Positions 35,214 to 43,519 of a stretch of 64,000 nucleotides of DNA are shown here, piece by piece; positions within the stretch are counted from its first letter, which is position 1; every line of letters begins with the position of its first letter. The notes below the pieces were generated by a model. It was given only the letters and a program-made list of their open reading frames with translations, made no database searches and had not been told where the DNA came from. This stretch comes from Microvirga sp. (lineage in GTDB: Bacteria > Pseudomonadota > Alphaproteobacteria > Rhizobiales > Beijerinckiaceae), in contig JAQSWQ010000004.1 in the NCBI GenBank assembly GCA_029266525.1, positions 33,588 to 97,587 of the forward strand, given 5' to 3'. Position numbers and translations under genes: made by a program.

Positions 35214-35918
35214 TCAGCCGGCGCGCTTGGCCTTGCTCGCGGCGCGCTTGGCCTTCCCCGCCGCCCGCTTCGCCGGCTGCCGCTTCGACGCGGCAGGCTT
35301 TGGGTCGGACGCCCTGTTGCTGCGCCAGATTTTCGGCCCGAGAAGCGCCCCGGCCGCGATCTCGTCCATGCTGCGGCCGGTCGCGACCGAGAGCGGCTCC
35401 TCGTCGAGGATGTCGGGGGCGCCTTCCGGGCGCGCGCATTCGTCGTCCGATTTGATGAGCAGCCAGTTCTCGCGCTTCTCCCCGGGTCGCGACCGCATGC
35501 GCACGAGATGCCAGGTCCCATGCAGCTTTTCGCCGTAGAGGCGGAAGGTCAGGCGGCCCTTCCCGTAGTCCTTCCGTGGCTCGCCTTCGGACTCCCAGGT
35601 GCCGCGATCCCACAGCATCACCGTGCCGCCGCCGTATTCGCCCTGCGGGATGGTTCCTTCGAAGCCGCCGTAGTCGAGCGGGTGGTCCTCGACATGCACG
35701 GCGAGGCGCTTCTCGCCCGGCGCGAGGCTCGGGCCCTTGGCGATCGCCCAGCTCTTGAGCACCCCGTCGAGCTCGAGCCGGAAATCGTAATGCAGTCGGC
35801 TCGCCGCGTGCTTCTGGATGACGAAGCTCGAGCCCTTCGCCTTGGCCCGCCGGCCGGCGGGCTCGGCGGTCTTCCGGAAATCGCGCTTGGCATTGTATTC
35901 GGCAAGGGAGCTCGGCAT
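35214..35918 (-). CDS. Stand-alone LigD-type DNA 3'-phosphoesterase with basic tail
   Basis: A 234-residue protein matching the phosphoesterase module of DNA ligase D, which trims 3' ends during bacterial non-homologous end joining. The catalytic motifs are visible: KHAASRLHYDFRLELDGVLKSWA near residue 40, VHVEDHPLDYGGFEGTIP near 75, and QGEYGGGTVMLWDRG near 95. There is no ligase or polymerase domain and no ku gene in the window. The last 30 residues are a repeated Lys/Ala/Arg tail (AKRAAGKAKRAASKAKRAG) likely to bind DNA. Its start lies 8 bases after the ABC ATPase stop. Confidence 0.88.
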   Translation of the reverse strand: MPSSLAEYNAKRDFRKTAEPAGRRAKAKGSSFVIQKHAASRLHYDFRLELDGVLKSWAIAKGPSLAPGEKRLAVHVEDHPLDYGGFEGTIPQGEYGGGTVMLWDRGTWESEGEPRKDYGKGRLTFRLYGEKLHGTWHLVRMRSRPGEKRENWLLIKSDDECARPEGAPDILDEEPLSVATGRSMDEIAAGALLGPKIWRSNRASDPKPAASKRQPAKRAAGKAKRAASKAKRAG

Positions 35919-35926
35919 GGCCAGGA

Positions 35927-37543
35927 TCAACCGCTTGCCGCCGGTCCCTGTTCCGCGAGAGCGGCCGCCGCGACCAGCTCCTGCGTATAGGCCTCGCGCG
36001 GGCGCTCGAGGATCTCGTCGGTCGATCCCGTCTCGACCACGCGGCCGTCCTTCATGACCAGGATCCGATCCGAGAGCGCCCGCACCACTGCCAGGTCATG
36101 GCTGATGAAGACATAGGCGAGGCGATGCGCGACTTGCAGGTCGCGCAGGAGCTCGATCATGTCGCTCTGGACCGAACGGTCGAGGGCCGAGGTCGGCTCG
36201 TCGAGGACGACCAATTTCGGATGCAGGATCATGGCCCGGGCAATCGCGATCCTCTGGCGCTGCCCGCCCGAGAACTCGTGCGGGAAGCGGTTCCGCCCGG
36301 CGGGATCGAGCCGCACCTCCTCAAAGGCCTGCGCGGCGCGACGGTCGCGCTCGGCGCGCGGGATCGCGGGCTCGTGCACGAGTAGCCCTTCGGTCACGAT
36401 CTCGCCCGCCGTCATGCGCGGCGACAGCGAGCCGTAGGGGTCCTGGAACACGATCTGCAGCTCGCGCCGCAGCGGGCGCATGCCGGCCCGGTCGAGCGGG
36501 GCGAGGCTGCGATCCTCGAAGCGGATCATCCCGGCGGCCGGCACGAGCTTCAGCACGGCGCGGCCGAGCGTGGATTTGCCCGAGCCGGATTCGCCGACGA
36601 CGCCGACCGTCTCGCCGGCCCGCACCGCGAGGTCGACGCCGTCGACAGCGCGAATCTCGTGACGCCCGCGCGACAGGAAGGCCGAGCGCAGCGGGAAGGC
36701 GACGCGAACATCCTTCGCCTCGAGCACGGTGGGCGCGCCGGCCTCGGGCGGCGCCTTGCGTCCGCGCGGCTCGGCCTCGATCAACCGCCTGGTGTAGGGA
36801 TGGCGCGGGCGGACGAAGATGTCGGCGGTCGCGCCGCTCTCGACCACCACGCCGTGCTGCATGACGTAGGTCCGCTCGGCGAAGCGGCGGACGATGCCGA
36901 GGTCGTGGGTGATGAACAGGATCGCCATGCCGAGCCGGCGCTGCAGATCGGCCAGCAGCTCGAGGATGCGGGCTTGGACGGTCACGTCGAGCGCCGTGGT
37001 CGGCTCGTCCGCGATCAAGAGGTCCGGCTTGTTGGCGATCGCCATGGCGATCATCACGCGCTGGCGCTGGCCGCCTGAGAGCTCGTGCGGGTAGGAGCGC
37101 AGGCGCCGCTCGGGATTCGCAATGCGCACGAGCGCGAGAAGCTCGAGCACGCGCCGACGCGCATCCCGGCGGCTCATTCCGGCATGGGTCGTAAGCGGCA
37201 GGGCGATCTGGTCGCCGATCCGGTAGAGCGGATCGAGCGAGGTCATCGGCTCCTGGAAGATCATGGCGAGCCTCGACCCGCGGTAGCGATTGAGCTCGGC
37301 CGGCGCGAGCCCGACGAGCTCGTCGCCGCGGTAGCGCACCGACCCCTCGGCCCAGCCGTTCGCGGCGACAAGTCCCATCACAGCATGCGCGGTCTGGCTC
37401 TTGCCCGAACCCGACTCGCCGACGATCGCGACCGTCTCGCCGGGCGCGATGTCGAGGTCGAGGCCCTTCACGGCCTCGAGCACGCCGTCGCCGGTGCGGA
37501 AGCGGACGCGGAGGTCGCGGATGGAGAGGAGGGGGGCTGTCAA
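35927..37543 (-). CDS. Peptide-type ABC transporter, fused double ATPase (DppDF/YejF-like)
   Basis: A 538-residue cytoplasmic protein with two complete ATPase domains in tandem. Domain 1 has [14 protein letters not shown] near residue 40, [17 protein letters not shown] near 155 and [12 protein letters not shown]; domain 2 has [15 protein letters not shown] near 320, [17 protein letters not shown] near 430 and [12 protein letters not shown]. Each has a switch His (FITHDLG, FISHDLA). It should power the OppBC-type permeases at 38303-40337, but a toxin-antitoxin pair on the opposite strand now lies between. The start is a TTG at 37543; no ATG or GTG fits before the first strand ([11 protein letters not shown]). 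Confidence 0.92.
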   Translation of the reverse strand: MTAPLLSIRDLRVRFRTGDGVLEAVKGLDLDIAPGETVAIVGESGSGKSQTAHAVMGLVAANGWAEGSVRYRGDELVGLAPAELNRYRGSRLAMIFQEPMTSLDPLYRIGDQIALPLTTHAGMSRRDARRRVLELLALVRIANPERRLRSYPHELSGGQRQRVMIAMAIANKPDLLIADEPTTALDVTVQARILELLADLQRRLGMAILFITHDLGIVRRFAERTYVMQHGVVVESGATADIFVRPRHPYTRRLIEAEPRGRKAPPEAGAPTVLEAKDVRVAFPLRSAFLSRGRHEIRAVDGVDLAVRAGETVGVVGESGSGKSTLGRAVLKLVPAAGMIRFEDRSLAPLDRAGMRPLRRELQIVFQDPYGSLSPRMTAGEIVTEGLLVHEPAIPRAERDRRAAQAFEEVRLDPAGRNRFPHEFSGGQRQRIAIARAMILHPKLVVLDEPTSALDRSVQSDMIELLRDLQVAHRLAYVFISHDLAVVRALSDRILVMKDGRVVETGSTDEILERPREAYTQELVAAAALAEQGPAASG

Positions 37544-37584
37544 GGCACCGCCCAGCGCAATTGCGATTGCCCGGTGTTGTAGAT

Positions 37585-37603
37585 TATGGCATTAGATGCC
37601 ATA
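37585..37603. promoter_or_regulatory. Palindromic operator candidate of the tumE-tumA pair
   Basis: A perfect inverted repeat, TATGGCAT-TAG-ATGCCATA, overlaps the first base of the toxin start codon and lies 41 bases before the TTG start of the divergent ABC ATPase gene. Such repeats at the start of toxin-antitoxin operons are the usual binding sites of the autoregulating antitoxin. Its position between divergent genes means the antitoxin could also affect transporter expression. No clear -35/-10 pair could be assigned. Confidence 0.55.
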
Positions 37604-37932
37604 TGGCGTCGCGGGCCAGAGCTGTCGTCCTCATCCGCCGAAAGCTGGCCTTGGAGGACGGCGGTATAGTCGAGGCCCGCGTGCTCCGCGTGCCGAAGCC
37701 GGTCGTCGGTTCGACGCATCTGTTCAAGTACGCGCTGTTCTACGGCCGCCCCGGAGAGCGGCTCGTTCTTTACGACAATGAGCGCCTCAAAGGCGATCAT
37801 CGCCACCTAGGTGCCGAACAGGAGCTGTATCGGTTCACGACGGTCGAGCAGCTCATGAGAGATTTTCTCGCGGATGTGCGCAAGGTGCGCCGAAGGGAGC
37901 GGGAGAGGTCGGCTGACAAGGATCGAGACTGA
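37603..37932 (+). CDS. tumE: TumE-type toxin (DUF6516)
   Basis: A 109-residue toxin of the TumE family. Family features are VVLIRRKLALEDGGIVEARV near the N-terminus, then GSTHLFKYALFYGRPGERLVLYDNE near residue 50 and KGDHRHLGAEQELYRF near 70, with a final helix VEQLMRDFLADVRK. The Gly-Asp-His-Arg-His cluster is the likely active site by conservation. TumE/TumA pairs are type II toxin-antitoxin systems; the toxin's target is not established to my knowledge. The ATG at 37603 is used; an upstream TTG at 37561 would put the operator inside the gene. The stop overlaps the antitoxin ATG by one base. Confidence 0.8.
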   Translation: MASRARAVVLIRRKLALEDGGIVEARVLRVPKPVVGSTHLFKYALFYGRPGERLVLYDNERLKGDHRHLGAEQELYRFTTVEQLMRDFLADVRKVRRRERERSADKDRD

Positions 37933-38297
37933 TGGGCAAGGATCTGAAAATCCATATCGGGGAGGACCTGGATGAATTCGGCCGGCAGTTCGTCGATGCG
38001 TGGCATCGTGCCGAGCGTGGGGAGATCACGGACGCCAATCCCGAGTACCACCTGTCGTTCGAAAACTTTGCGACGTTTGCGGCGGTGATGACGCCCAAGC
38101 GCCTCGAGCTCCTGCGTCACGTCCATCGTTCGCCCCCACGCAGCATCCGTGCGCTCGCCCAGGCGCTCGGGCGCGACTACCGGCGCGTCCACGCTGACGT
38201 GGAGGCCTTGGTCAACGCAGGGCTGCTCGACCGCGACGCCGATGGACTTCGGACGGATTACGACACGGTCCATCTCGACACGCGCATCGCGCTCTAG
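37932..38297 (+). CDS. tumA: TumA-type antitoxin, HTH DNA-binding protein
   Basis: A 121-residue antitoxin. The N-terminal part (FGRQFVDAWHRAERGE) probably contacts the toxin. The C-terminal part is a winged-helix domain of the HVO_A0114 type with LSFENFATFAAVMTPKRLEL, then RSIRALAQALGRDYRRVHAD near residue 75 as the recognition region and LVNAGLLDRDADGLRTDYD as the wing. It probably binds the palindrome at 37585-37603. It starts in the toxin stop (TGATG) and ends five bases short of the stop of the convergent permease gene. Confidence 0.8.
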   Translation: MGKDLKIHIGEDLDEFGRQFVDAWHRAERGEITDANPEYHLSFENFATFAAVMTPKRLELLRHVHRSPPRSIRALAQALGRDYRRVHADVEALVNAGLLDRDADGLRTDYDTVHLDTRIAL

Positions 38298-38302
38298 GGA
38301 AG

Positions 38303-39430
38303 CTACCGATCCTTCGGATCGAGCGCATCCCTCAGCCCGTCGCCGATGAAGTTCAGAGCGAAGAGGGTGGCGACCAGGAAAAACGACGGGAAGATCAGCA
38401 TGTAGGCGGCGCCCTGGATGCTGCGCGCGCCTTCCGAGATCAGCACGCCCCAGCTCGTCATCGGCTCCTGCACGCCGAGCCCGAGGAAGGAGAGGAAGCT
38501 CTCAAGGAGAATGACCTTGGGCACCAGGAGCGTCATGTAGACGACGACCGGACCGAGCGTGTTCGGGATGACGTGGCGGCGGATGATGCCGGCGGTCGGG
38601 ACGCCGAGCGCTTCGGCCGCCTGCACATATTCCTGGCGCTTGATGGAGAGCGTCTGGCCGCGCACGATGCGGGCCATGTCGAGCCATTCGACCGCGCCGA
38701 CCGCGAGGAACATCAAGACGAAGTTCCGTCCGAAGAACACCACCAGCATGATCACGAAGAAGATGAAGGGCAGGGAGTAGAGGATGTCGACGAAGCGCAT
38801 CAGGAGAAGGTCGGTGCGCCCGCCGAGATAGCCGGCGACGGCGCCGTAGAGCACGCCGATGACGATTGCGACGGCGGTGGCGAGGAGGCCGATCGCGAGG
38901 GAGACGCGCCCGGCGACCAGCGTGCGGGTGAGGAGGTCGCGTCCGTTGGCGTCCGTGCCGAACAGGAAATGCCGACGCTCGATCGGCACCTCGATCGCAA
39001 GCCGCCGGCCCTCCTCGGAGCGTTCGACGACGCGCGCTGGGCCGAACAGGTCAGAGCGGTCGAAGAAGGCGAGGTTGCGCTCGTCGATCGGCCGCTGTGC
39101 CGTCAGGATCAGCCGCAACAGGTCGCCCTCGATGCGCGCCGCCTCTGCCCGCGCCCGCACCCGCGCGGCGATGCGCTCGGCTGCGGGCACGACCCGGTCG
39201 TCGCGTGGATGGGCCGCGAGGCTCGAGGGCGCGCGCACGTAATCCTGGTAGACGCGGTCGTAGGGGTGCCCGGTCGCCAGCGGCCCGAAGAGGCAGGCGA
39301 GCGTGATCGATGCGAGGACCGCAAGGCTCGCCACTGCGGCCTTGTTGCGCATCAGCCGACGCCGCGCATCGGCCCAGAGCGAGCGGCCGGAGACGGTTGC
39401 CGCGATCGGCAGGACCGCCGCCTCAGTCAT
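38303..39430 (-). CDS. Peptide-type ABC transporter permease, OppC/DppC-like
   Basis: A 375-residue permease with an N-terminal helix ([18 protein letters not shown]), an unusually long periplasmic segment (about residues 65-165), then five helices. The ATPase-contact loop reads RQEYVQAAEALGVPTAGIIRRHVIPN near residue 275, and GLGVQEPMTSWGVLISEG is the OppC signature before the last helix. The conserved RHFLFGTDANGRDLLTR lies near 160. The ATG at 39430 overlaps the end of the OppB gene by eight bases. Together with OppB it forms the channel for oligopeptides or similar solutes. Confidence 0.92.
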   Translation of the reverse strand: MTEAAVLPIAATVSGRSLWADARRRLMRNKAAVASLAVLASITLACLFGPLATGHPYDRVYQDYVRAPSSLAAHPRDDRVVPAAERIAARVRARAEAARIEGDLLRLILTAQRPIDERNLAFFDRSDLFGPARVVERSEEGRRLAIEVPIERRHFLFGTDANGRDLLTRTLVAGRVSLAIGLLATAVAIVIGVLYGAVAGYLGGRTDLLLMRFVDILYSLPFIFFVIMLVVFFGRNFVLMFLAVGAVEWLDMARIVRGQTLSIKRQEYVQAAEALGVPTAGIIRRHVIPNTLGPVVVYMTLLVPKVILLESFLSFLGLGVQEPMTSWGVLISEGARSIQGAAYMLIFPSFFLVATLFALNFIGDGLRDALDPKDR

Positions 39431-40337
39431 GGCGCACCCGGGGGTCGATGAGGGCGTAGGCGATGTCGACAAGGAGGTTGAAGAGGAGGACGAAAACCGC
39501 GACGAGCACCACGGTGCCCATCACCAGCGTGTAGTCGCGGTTGAGCGCCCCCTCGACGAAATAGCGGCCGACGCCGGGCAGGCCGAAAATCGTCTCGACG
39601 ACGACCGAGCCGGTCAGTAGCGCCGCGGCGGCGGGGCCGAGATAGGACACGACCGGCAGCGCCGCCGCCCGCAGCGCGTGGCGCGCGATGATCGAGGTCG
39701 GGAGCCCCAATGAGCGCAGCGTGCGGATATGGTTCGAGCGCAGCGCCTCGATCATCGAGGCGCGTGTCATGCGGGCAATCACCGCGACCTGCGGCAGGGC
39801 CAGGGTGACCACGGGCAGGACAAGGCTCGAAGGGGAGCCCCAGCCGCCGACCGGCAGCCACGCGAGCATCAGCCCGAACACGATCTGCAGCACAGGCGCG
39901 ACGACGAAGTTCGGGATGGTGAGCCCGAAGGCGCCGAGCCCCGTCACGGCGTAGTCGATCGTGCTGTTCTGCCGGAACGCCGCCACCGTGCCGAGAGCGC
40001 CGCCCGTGATCAGCGCGAGCCCGAGCGCCAGCGCGCCGAGCGTCATCGAAACCGGCAGTCCGCGCGCGAAGAGCTCGGCGATGGTGAAGTCGCGGAAATA
40101 GAAGGACGGTCCGAAATCGCCGCGCAGCAGCGCTGCCAGATAGAGTCCGTATTGCTCGATGAGCGGCCGGTCGAGCTGATAGATGCGGCGCAGGTTCTCC
40201 ATCACCCGCGCCTCGAGCGGCTGCTCGAGATCGAACGGCCCGCCCGGCGCGACGCGGATCAGGAAGAACGAGATCGTGACGATCAGGAAGACGGTCGGGA
40301 TCGCGGACAGGAAGCGGCGGAGGACGAAGGAGAGCAT
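39423..40337 (-). CDS. Peptide-type ABC transporter permease, OppB/DppB-like
   Basis: A 304-residue permease with six helices. Family signatures include VAPGGPFDLEQPL near residue 30, LDRPLIEQYGLYLAALLRGDFGPS near 55 and the ATPase-contact loop RSNHIRTLRSLGLPTSIIARHALR near 200. VVETIFGLPGVGRYFVEGALNRDY near 245 and a final helix precede LIDPRVRHD. It is co-translated with the OppC gene. A palindromic repeat (40355-40470) separates it from the receptor gene upstream. Confidence 0.93.
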   Translation of the reverse strand: MLSFVLRRFLSAIPTVFLIVTISFFLIRVAPGGPFDLEQPLEARVMENLRRIYQLDRPLIEQYGLYLAALLRGDFGPSFYFRDFTIAELFARGLPVSMTLGALALGLALITGGALGTVAAFRQNSTIDYAVTGLGAFGLTIPNFVVAPVLQIVFGLMLAWLPVGGWGSPSSLVLPVVTLALPQVAVIARMTRASMIEALRSNHIRTLRSLGLPTSIIARHALRAAALPVVSYLGPAAAALLTGSVVVETIFGLPGVGRYFVEGALNRDYTLVMGTVVLVAVFVLLFNLLVDIAYALIDPRVRHD

Positions 40338-40354
40338 GAAGGTTCACGGGACCT

Positions 40355-40470
40355 TCATTCCGGGGCTCGCGAAGCGAGAACCCGGAACCCATAAACTCCG
40401 CCGGAGCAGAACGAACACCAGCCTGGGGTTATGGGTCCCGGGTTCGCGCCTTCGGCGCGCCCCGGGATGA
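40355..40470. repeat. Large palindromic repeat between receptor and permease genes
   Basis: Two long arms (40355-40394 and 40429-40470) are near reverse complements: TCATTCCGGGGC...ACCCATAA pairs with TTATGGGTCCCGGG...GGGATGA. Each arm holds its own small hairpin (CTCGC-GAA-GCGAG; GCGCC-TTC-GGCGC). It sits between the peptide receptor gene and oppB in the same operon. The resulting mRNA stem could stabilise the receptor message or limit permease expression. Confidence 0.75.
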
Positions 40471-40482
40471 CGGCGCTGTCGC

Positions 40483-42072
40483 TCACGGCTTCAGCGACAA
40501 AAACCGTGTCGCGTTCGCCCCCCGCAGGTTCGGCACCCAGCCTTCGAGCTTCGCCGAGACCAGGTTCTTGTTCGAATAAAAGAGGATCGGGATATAGGGC
40601 AGGTCGCGCATGAAGATGCGCTCGGCCTCGAGCAGGATACCGGCGCGCTTCTGCAGGTCCTTCTCCTCCGCGGCCTTCCTCATCAGGCCGTCATAGTCCA
40701 GGTTCTTGTACTTCGCGTAGTTGAAGCCCGGATTGTCGGACTGCACGAGGAATAGGAAGTTCTGCGGGTCCGAGTAGTCGCCGATCCAGCCGGCGCGTGC
40801 GACGTCGAAGTCGCCGCCGTCGCGCAGATAGGCGAAGTGGGTCTTGGCGTCGGTGTTGATGAAGCTCGTCTCGACGCCGATCGCCTTCCACTGGTTCGCG
40901 ATCGCCACCACCGTGCTCTTGTTGTTGTCGGTGGTGTTGTAGCGGATCTCAAGCTTGAGCGGCTTGCTCGGACCGAAGCCCGCCTCCTTGAGGAGCGCCT
41001 TGGCCTTCTCCTCGCGATCGATCGGCGAGAGCTCCTTGTAGTCGGCGGTCGCCGGCTCGGCGTAGTTGCCGATGCCCGGCGGCACGAAGGAATAAGCCGG
41101 GAGCATGGTACCTTGCCAGATCTCGTCGGCGACGAACTCGCGGTCGATCGCCATCGACAGGGCCTGGCGCACGCGCACATCGTCGAAGGGCTTCTTTCCG
41201 GTGTTCACGGCGAAGTACCAGGTGCCGAGATAGGGCGAGATCTTGACCTGGTCCCCGAGCTTCTCCTTCAGGAACTTGGTCTGATCGGCCGGAATGTCGC
41301 TCGTCGAATGGAGCTCGCCGGCCATGAAGCGCCGAGCGGCCGCCGCGAGATCCTTGGTCGGCTCGTAGCGCACGATGTCGATCTTCACGCTCGCGGCCGC
41401 GTGGAAATGCGGGTTCTTCTCGAGCCGGATGTGCGAGTTCGGCACCCACTCCTTCAGCACATAGGCGCCGTTGGTGACGAGGTTCTCGGGCTTGATGAAG
41501 TTCGCCCCGTGCTTCTGGACCGAGGCGGGGTGCACCGGCGTGCCGGTCTGGTGGGTCAGGAGCTCCAGGAAATAGGGGGTCGGGCGCTCGAGCGTGATCT
41601 CCAATGTGCGCTCGTCCACGGCCTTGACGCCGAGGTCCTCGAGCTTCGCTCCGGCCTGACCCTTGTTGATCTTCTCGGCATTGAGGATCGGGTAGAGGAT
41701 GTTTGCGTATTTGGCGCCGGTCTGCGGGTCCATGATGCGGCGGAAGGAGAACACGAAGTCCGAGGCCTTGAAGGCGTCGCCGTTAGACCATTTGGCATCG
41801 CTGCGGATGGTGAAGCGGTAGACACGCCCGTCATCCGAGAGCTCGTGCTTCTCGGCGACGCCCGGCACCACCTTCGCGGCCGCGTCATGGATGACGAGGC
41901 CCTCGTAGAGGTCGCGGATGATGTTCGCCTCATAGACGGTCGAGGTCTTCTGCGGGTCGAGAGTCTCGGGGTCGGCGTCGTTGCCCCGGTTATAGGTCAC
42001 CTGCGCCGCGGCGGCGCCGGCCAGCGCCGCCGATGCGAGCGCCGCGAGCGCGAAGTTCGTCAGCCAAGCCAT
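40483..42072 (-). CDS. Peptide ABC transporter substrate-binding protein (family 5, OppA-like)
   Basis: A 529-residue periplasmic receptor. A signal peptide (NFALAALASAALAGAAAA) precedes VTYNRGNDADPETLDPQKTS, the usual opening of OppA-type proteins. AKWSNGDAFKASDFVFSFRRIMDPQTGAKYA near residue 95 is the SBP_bac_5 signature, and DDVRVRQALSMAIDREFVADEIW near 300 is another family segment. The ATG at 42072 has AAGGAGG five bases before it. It heads the operon oppA-oppB-oppC; the matching ATPase gene is now separated by the toxin-antitoxin pair. Confidence 0.93.
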   Translation of the reverse strand: MAWLTNFALAALASAALAGAAAAQVTYNRGNDADPETLDPQKTSTVYEANIIRDLYEGLVIHDAAAKVVPGVAEKHELSDDGRVYRFTIRSDAKWSNGDAFKASDFVFSFRRIMDPQTGAKYANILYPILNAEKINKGQAGAKLEDLGVKAVDERTLEITLERPTPYFLELLTHQTGTPVHPASVQKHGANFIKPENLVTNGAYVLKEWVPNSHIRLEKNPHFHAAASVKIDIVRYEPTKDLAAAARRFMAGELHSTSDIPADQTKFLKEKLGDQVKISPYLGTWYFAVNTGKKPFDDVRVRQALSMAIDREFVADEIWQGTMLPAYSFVPPGIGNYAEPATADYKELSPIDREEKAKALLKEAGFGPSKPLKLEIRYNTTDNNKSTVVAIANQWKAIGVETSFINTDAKTHFAYLRDGGDFDVARAGWIGDYSDPQNFLFLVQSDNPGFNYAKYKNLDYDGLMRKAAEEKDLQKRAGILLEAERIFMRDLPYIPILFYSNKNLVSAKLEGWVPNLRGANATRFLSLKP

Positions 42073-42175
42073 GCATGCCTCCTTGCACTGCCCGTTCGTC
42101 CGAACCTGCGGCGGGGCAGGGGATTTGGCAATGGGCGCGTATTCCCTCTGCGCGCTTGCCGGGAGAGCGATTAGG

Positions 42176-43381
42176 CTAGCGCGTGCCCGAGAGCCAGGCT
42201 GCGACGGCATGGCGCTCCTCCGGGCTCATCGCGGTGATGTTGTTCGGCGGCATGGCGTGGGTCAGAACCGCCTGGAGGCGGATCTCGCGGGCATGGCGCG
42301 CCAGGTCCCGCGGCGTCTCGAGCCGCACGCCCTTCGGAGCGATGGCGATCCCGGGCCAGCTGGGCTCGCGGGCATGGCACATCGAGCAGCGGGACTGGAT
42401 CGCGAGCAGCGCGTCCTGCGAGGGCGCTGCCGCGAGCGTGCTCTCGGCAGGTGCGGCGGCGCTCGCCTCGCCCGGCTTGCCGGCGATCGAGAGCCAGATC
42501 GCGAGCCCCGTGCAGGCGGCGGCCACGCCCCAGGTCCACCAGGGCGAGCGCCGCCCGGCGTGCCGCGCATTGTAGAAGTGCCGCACCACCGCGCCTGCGA
42601 TCACGATCAGCCCGACGATCGCCCAGCTCCAGCGCGACGACCAGGCGAGCGGGTAGTGGGTCGAGAGCATCAGGAAAAGCACCGGCAGGGTGAGATAGTT
42701 GTTGTGCGCCGAGCGCTGCTTGGCCTCCTGTCCGAGCGCCGGGTCGGGGGTGCGGCCGGCGAGGAGATCCGCCACGACCTTCTTCTGGTTCGGGATGATC
42801 ACCATGGCGACCGAGGCCGACATCCAGGTCGCGATCATCGCGCCGGTATGCAGGAAGGCCGCGCGGCCGTTGAAGATAAAAGTGAAGCCCCAGGCCGCAG
42901 CGACGATGAAGGCGAACACCGCCACGCCCAGCGCCGCGTCGTTGTCCCCGAGCGGCGACTTGCACAGGCGGTCGTACACGATCCAGCCGAGCACCAGCGC
43001 GGAAATCCCGATCGCCGCCGCCTGCCAGGGCTCGAGCGCTGCGACGGCGGGGTCGATGGTGTAGAGCTCCGCGTGAAGATAATAGACCCAGACCAGGAGG
43101 AAGAAACCGCTGATCCAGGTCGCGTAAGCTTCCCATTTGAACCAGGTCAGCTCCTTCGGCAGCTCGGGCGGCGCGACGAGGTATTTCTGCATGCGGTAGA
43201 AGCCTCCGCCATGCACCTGCCAGGCCTCGCCGCCGACGCCCGCCGGCAGCCCCTCGCGCTTCTTCAGGCTGAGGTCGAGGTGGATGAAATAGAAGGACGA
43301 GCCGATCCAGGCGATCGCCGCGATCGCATGCACCCAGCGCAGCAGCTGGCCGATCCATTCGGAGAGATGCGGCTCGATCAT
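42176..43381 (-). CDS. puuD: Urate hydroxylase PuuD with C-terminal cytochrome c
   Basis: A 401-residue membrane protein. Eight or so helices form the urate-oxidising part, starting with LLRWVHAIAAIAWIGSSFYFI and including GEAWQVHGGGFYRMQKY and HNNYLTLPVLFLMLSTHYPL. After a final helix there is a soluble cytochrome c domain with the heme site CSMCH near residue 332 and axial-ligand region AVLTHAMPPNNITAMS near 372. The enzyme oxidises urate to 5-hydroxyisourate and passes electrons to the respiratory chain. No other purine-degradation gene lies in the window. Confidence 0.93.
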   Translation of the reverse strand: MIEPHLSEWIGQLLRWVHAIAAIAWIGSSFYFIHLDLSLKKREGLPAGVGGEAWQVHGGGFYRMQKYLVAPPELPKELTWFKWEAYATWISGFFLLVWVYYLHAELYTIDPAVAALEPWQAAAIGISALVLGWIVYDRLCKSPLGDNDAALGVAVFAFIVAAAWGFTFIFNGRAAFLHTGAMIATWMSASVAMVIIPNQKKVVADLLAGRTPDPALGQEAKQRSAHNNYLTLPVLFLMLSTHYPLAWSSRWSWAIVGLIVIAGAVVRHFYNARHAGRRSPWWTWGVAAACTGLAIWLSIAGKPGEASAAAPAESTLAAAPSQDALLAIQSRCSMCHAREPSWPGIAIAPKGVRLETPRDLARHAREIRLQAVLTHAMPPNNITAMSPEERHAVAAWLSGTR

Positions 43382-43411
43382 GCGGGTCTTAGATCATTCC
43401 GCACCCCCGCC

Positions 43412-43489
43412 GTCATCCCGGGCGCGAACCCGGGATCCAAGCACCGGCGGCAGATCCCGGGTTCTCGCTTCGCGAGCCCCCGGGATGAC
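43412..43489. repeat. GTCATCCCGGG-type palindromic repeat
   Basis: The left arm GTCATCCCGGGCGCG...CGGGATC (43412-43437) and the right arm GATCCCGGG...CCCCGGGATGAC (43453-43489) are reverse-complementary at both ends. The right arm carries a CTCGC-TTC-GCGAG hairpin as in the 40355-40470 element, so the two belong to one repeat family. It lies between puuD and the divergent threonine dehydratase gene. Confidence 0.75.
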
Positions 43490-43519
43490 GATGCGGGTAG
43501 GTTGCCCTATGAAGGCCCC

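Noticed and set aside
35214..37543. Functional link between the LigD-like gene and the peptide ATPase
   Set aside because: Only 8 bases separate them, but no biological link is known. Adjacent placement alone was not treated as evidence.
37561..37602. Earlier TTG start for tumE
   Set aside because: It would place the palindromic operator inside the gene and adds residues not seen in the family.
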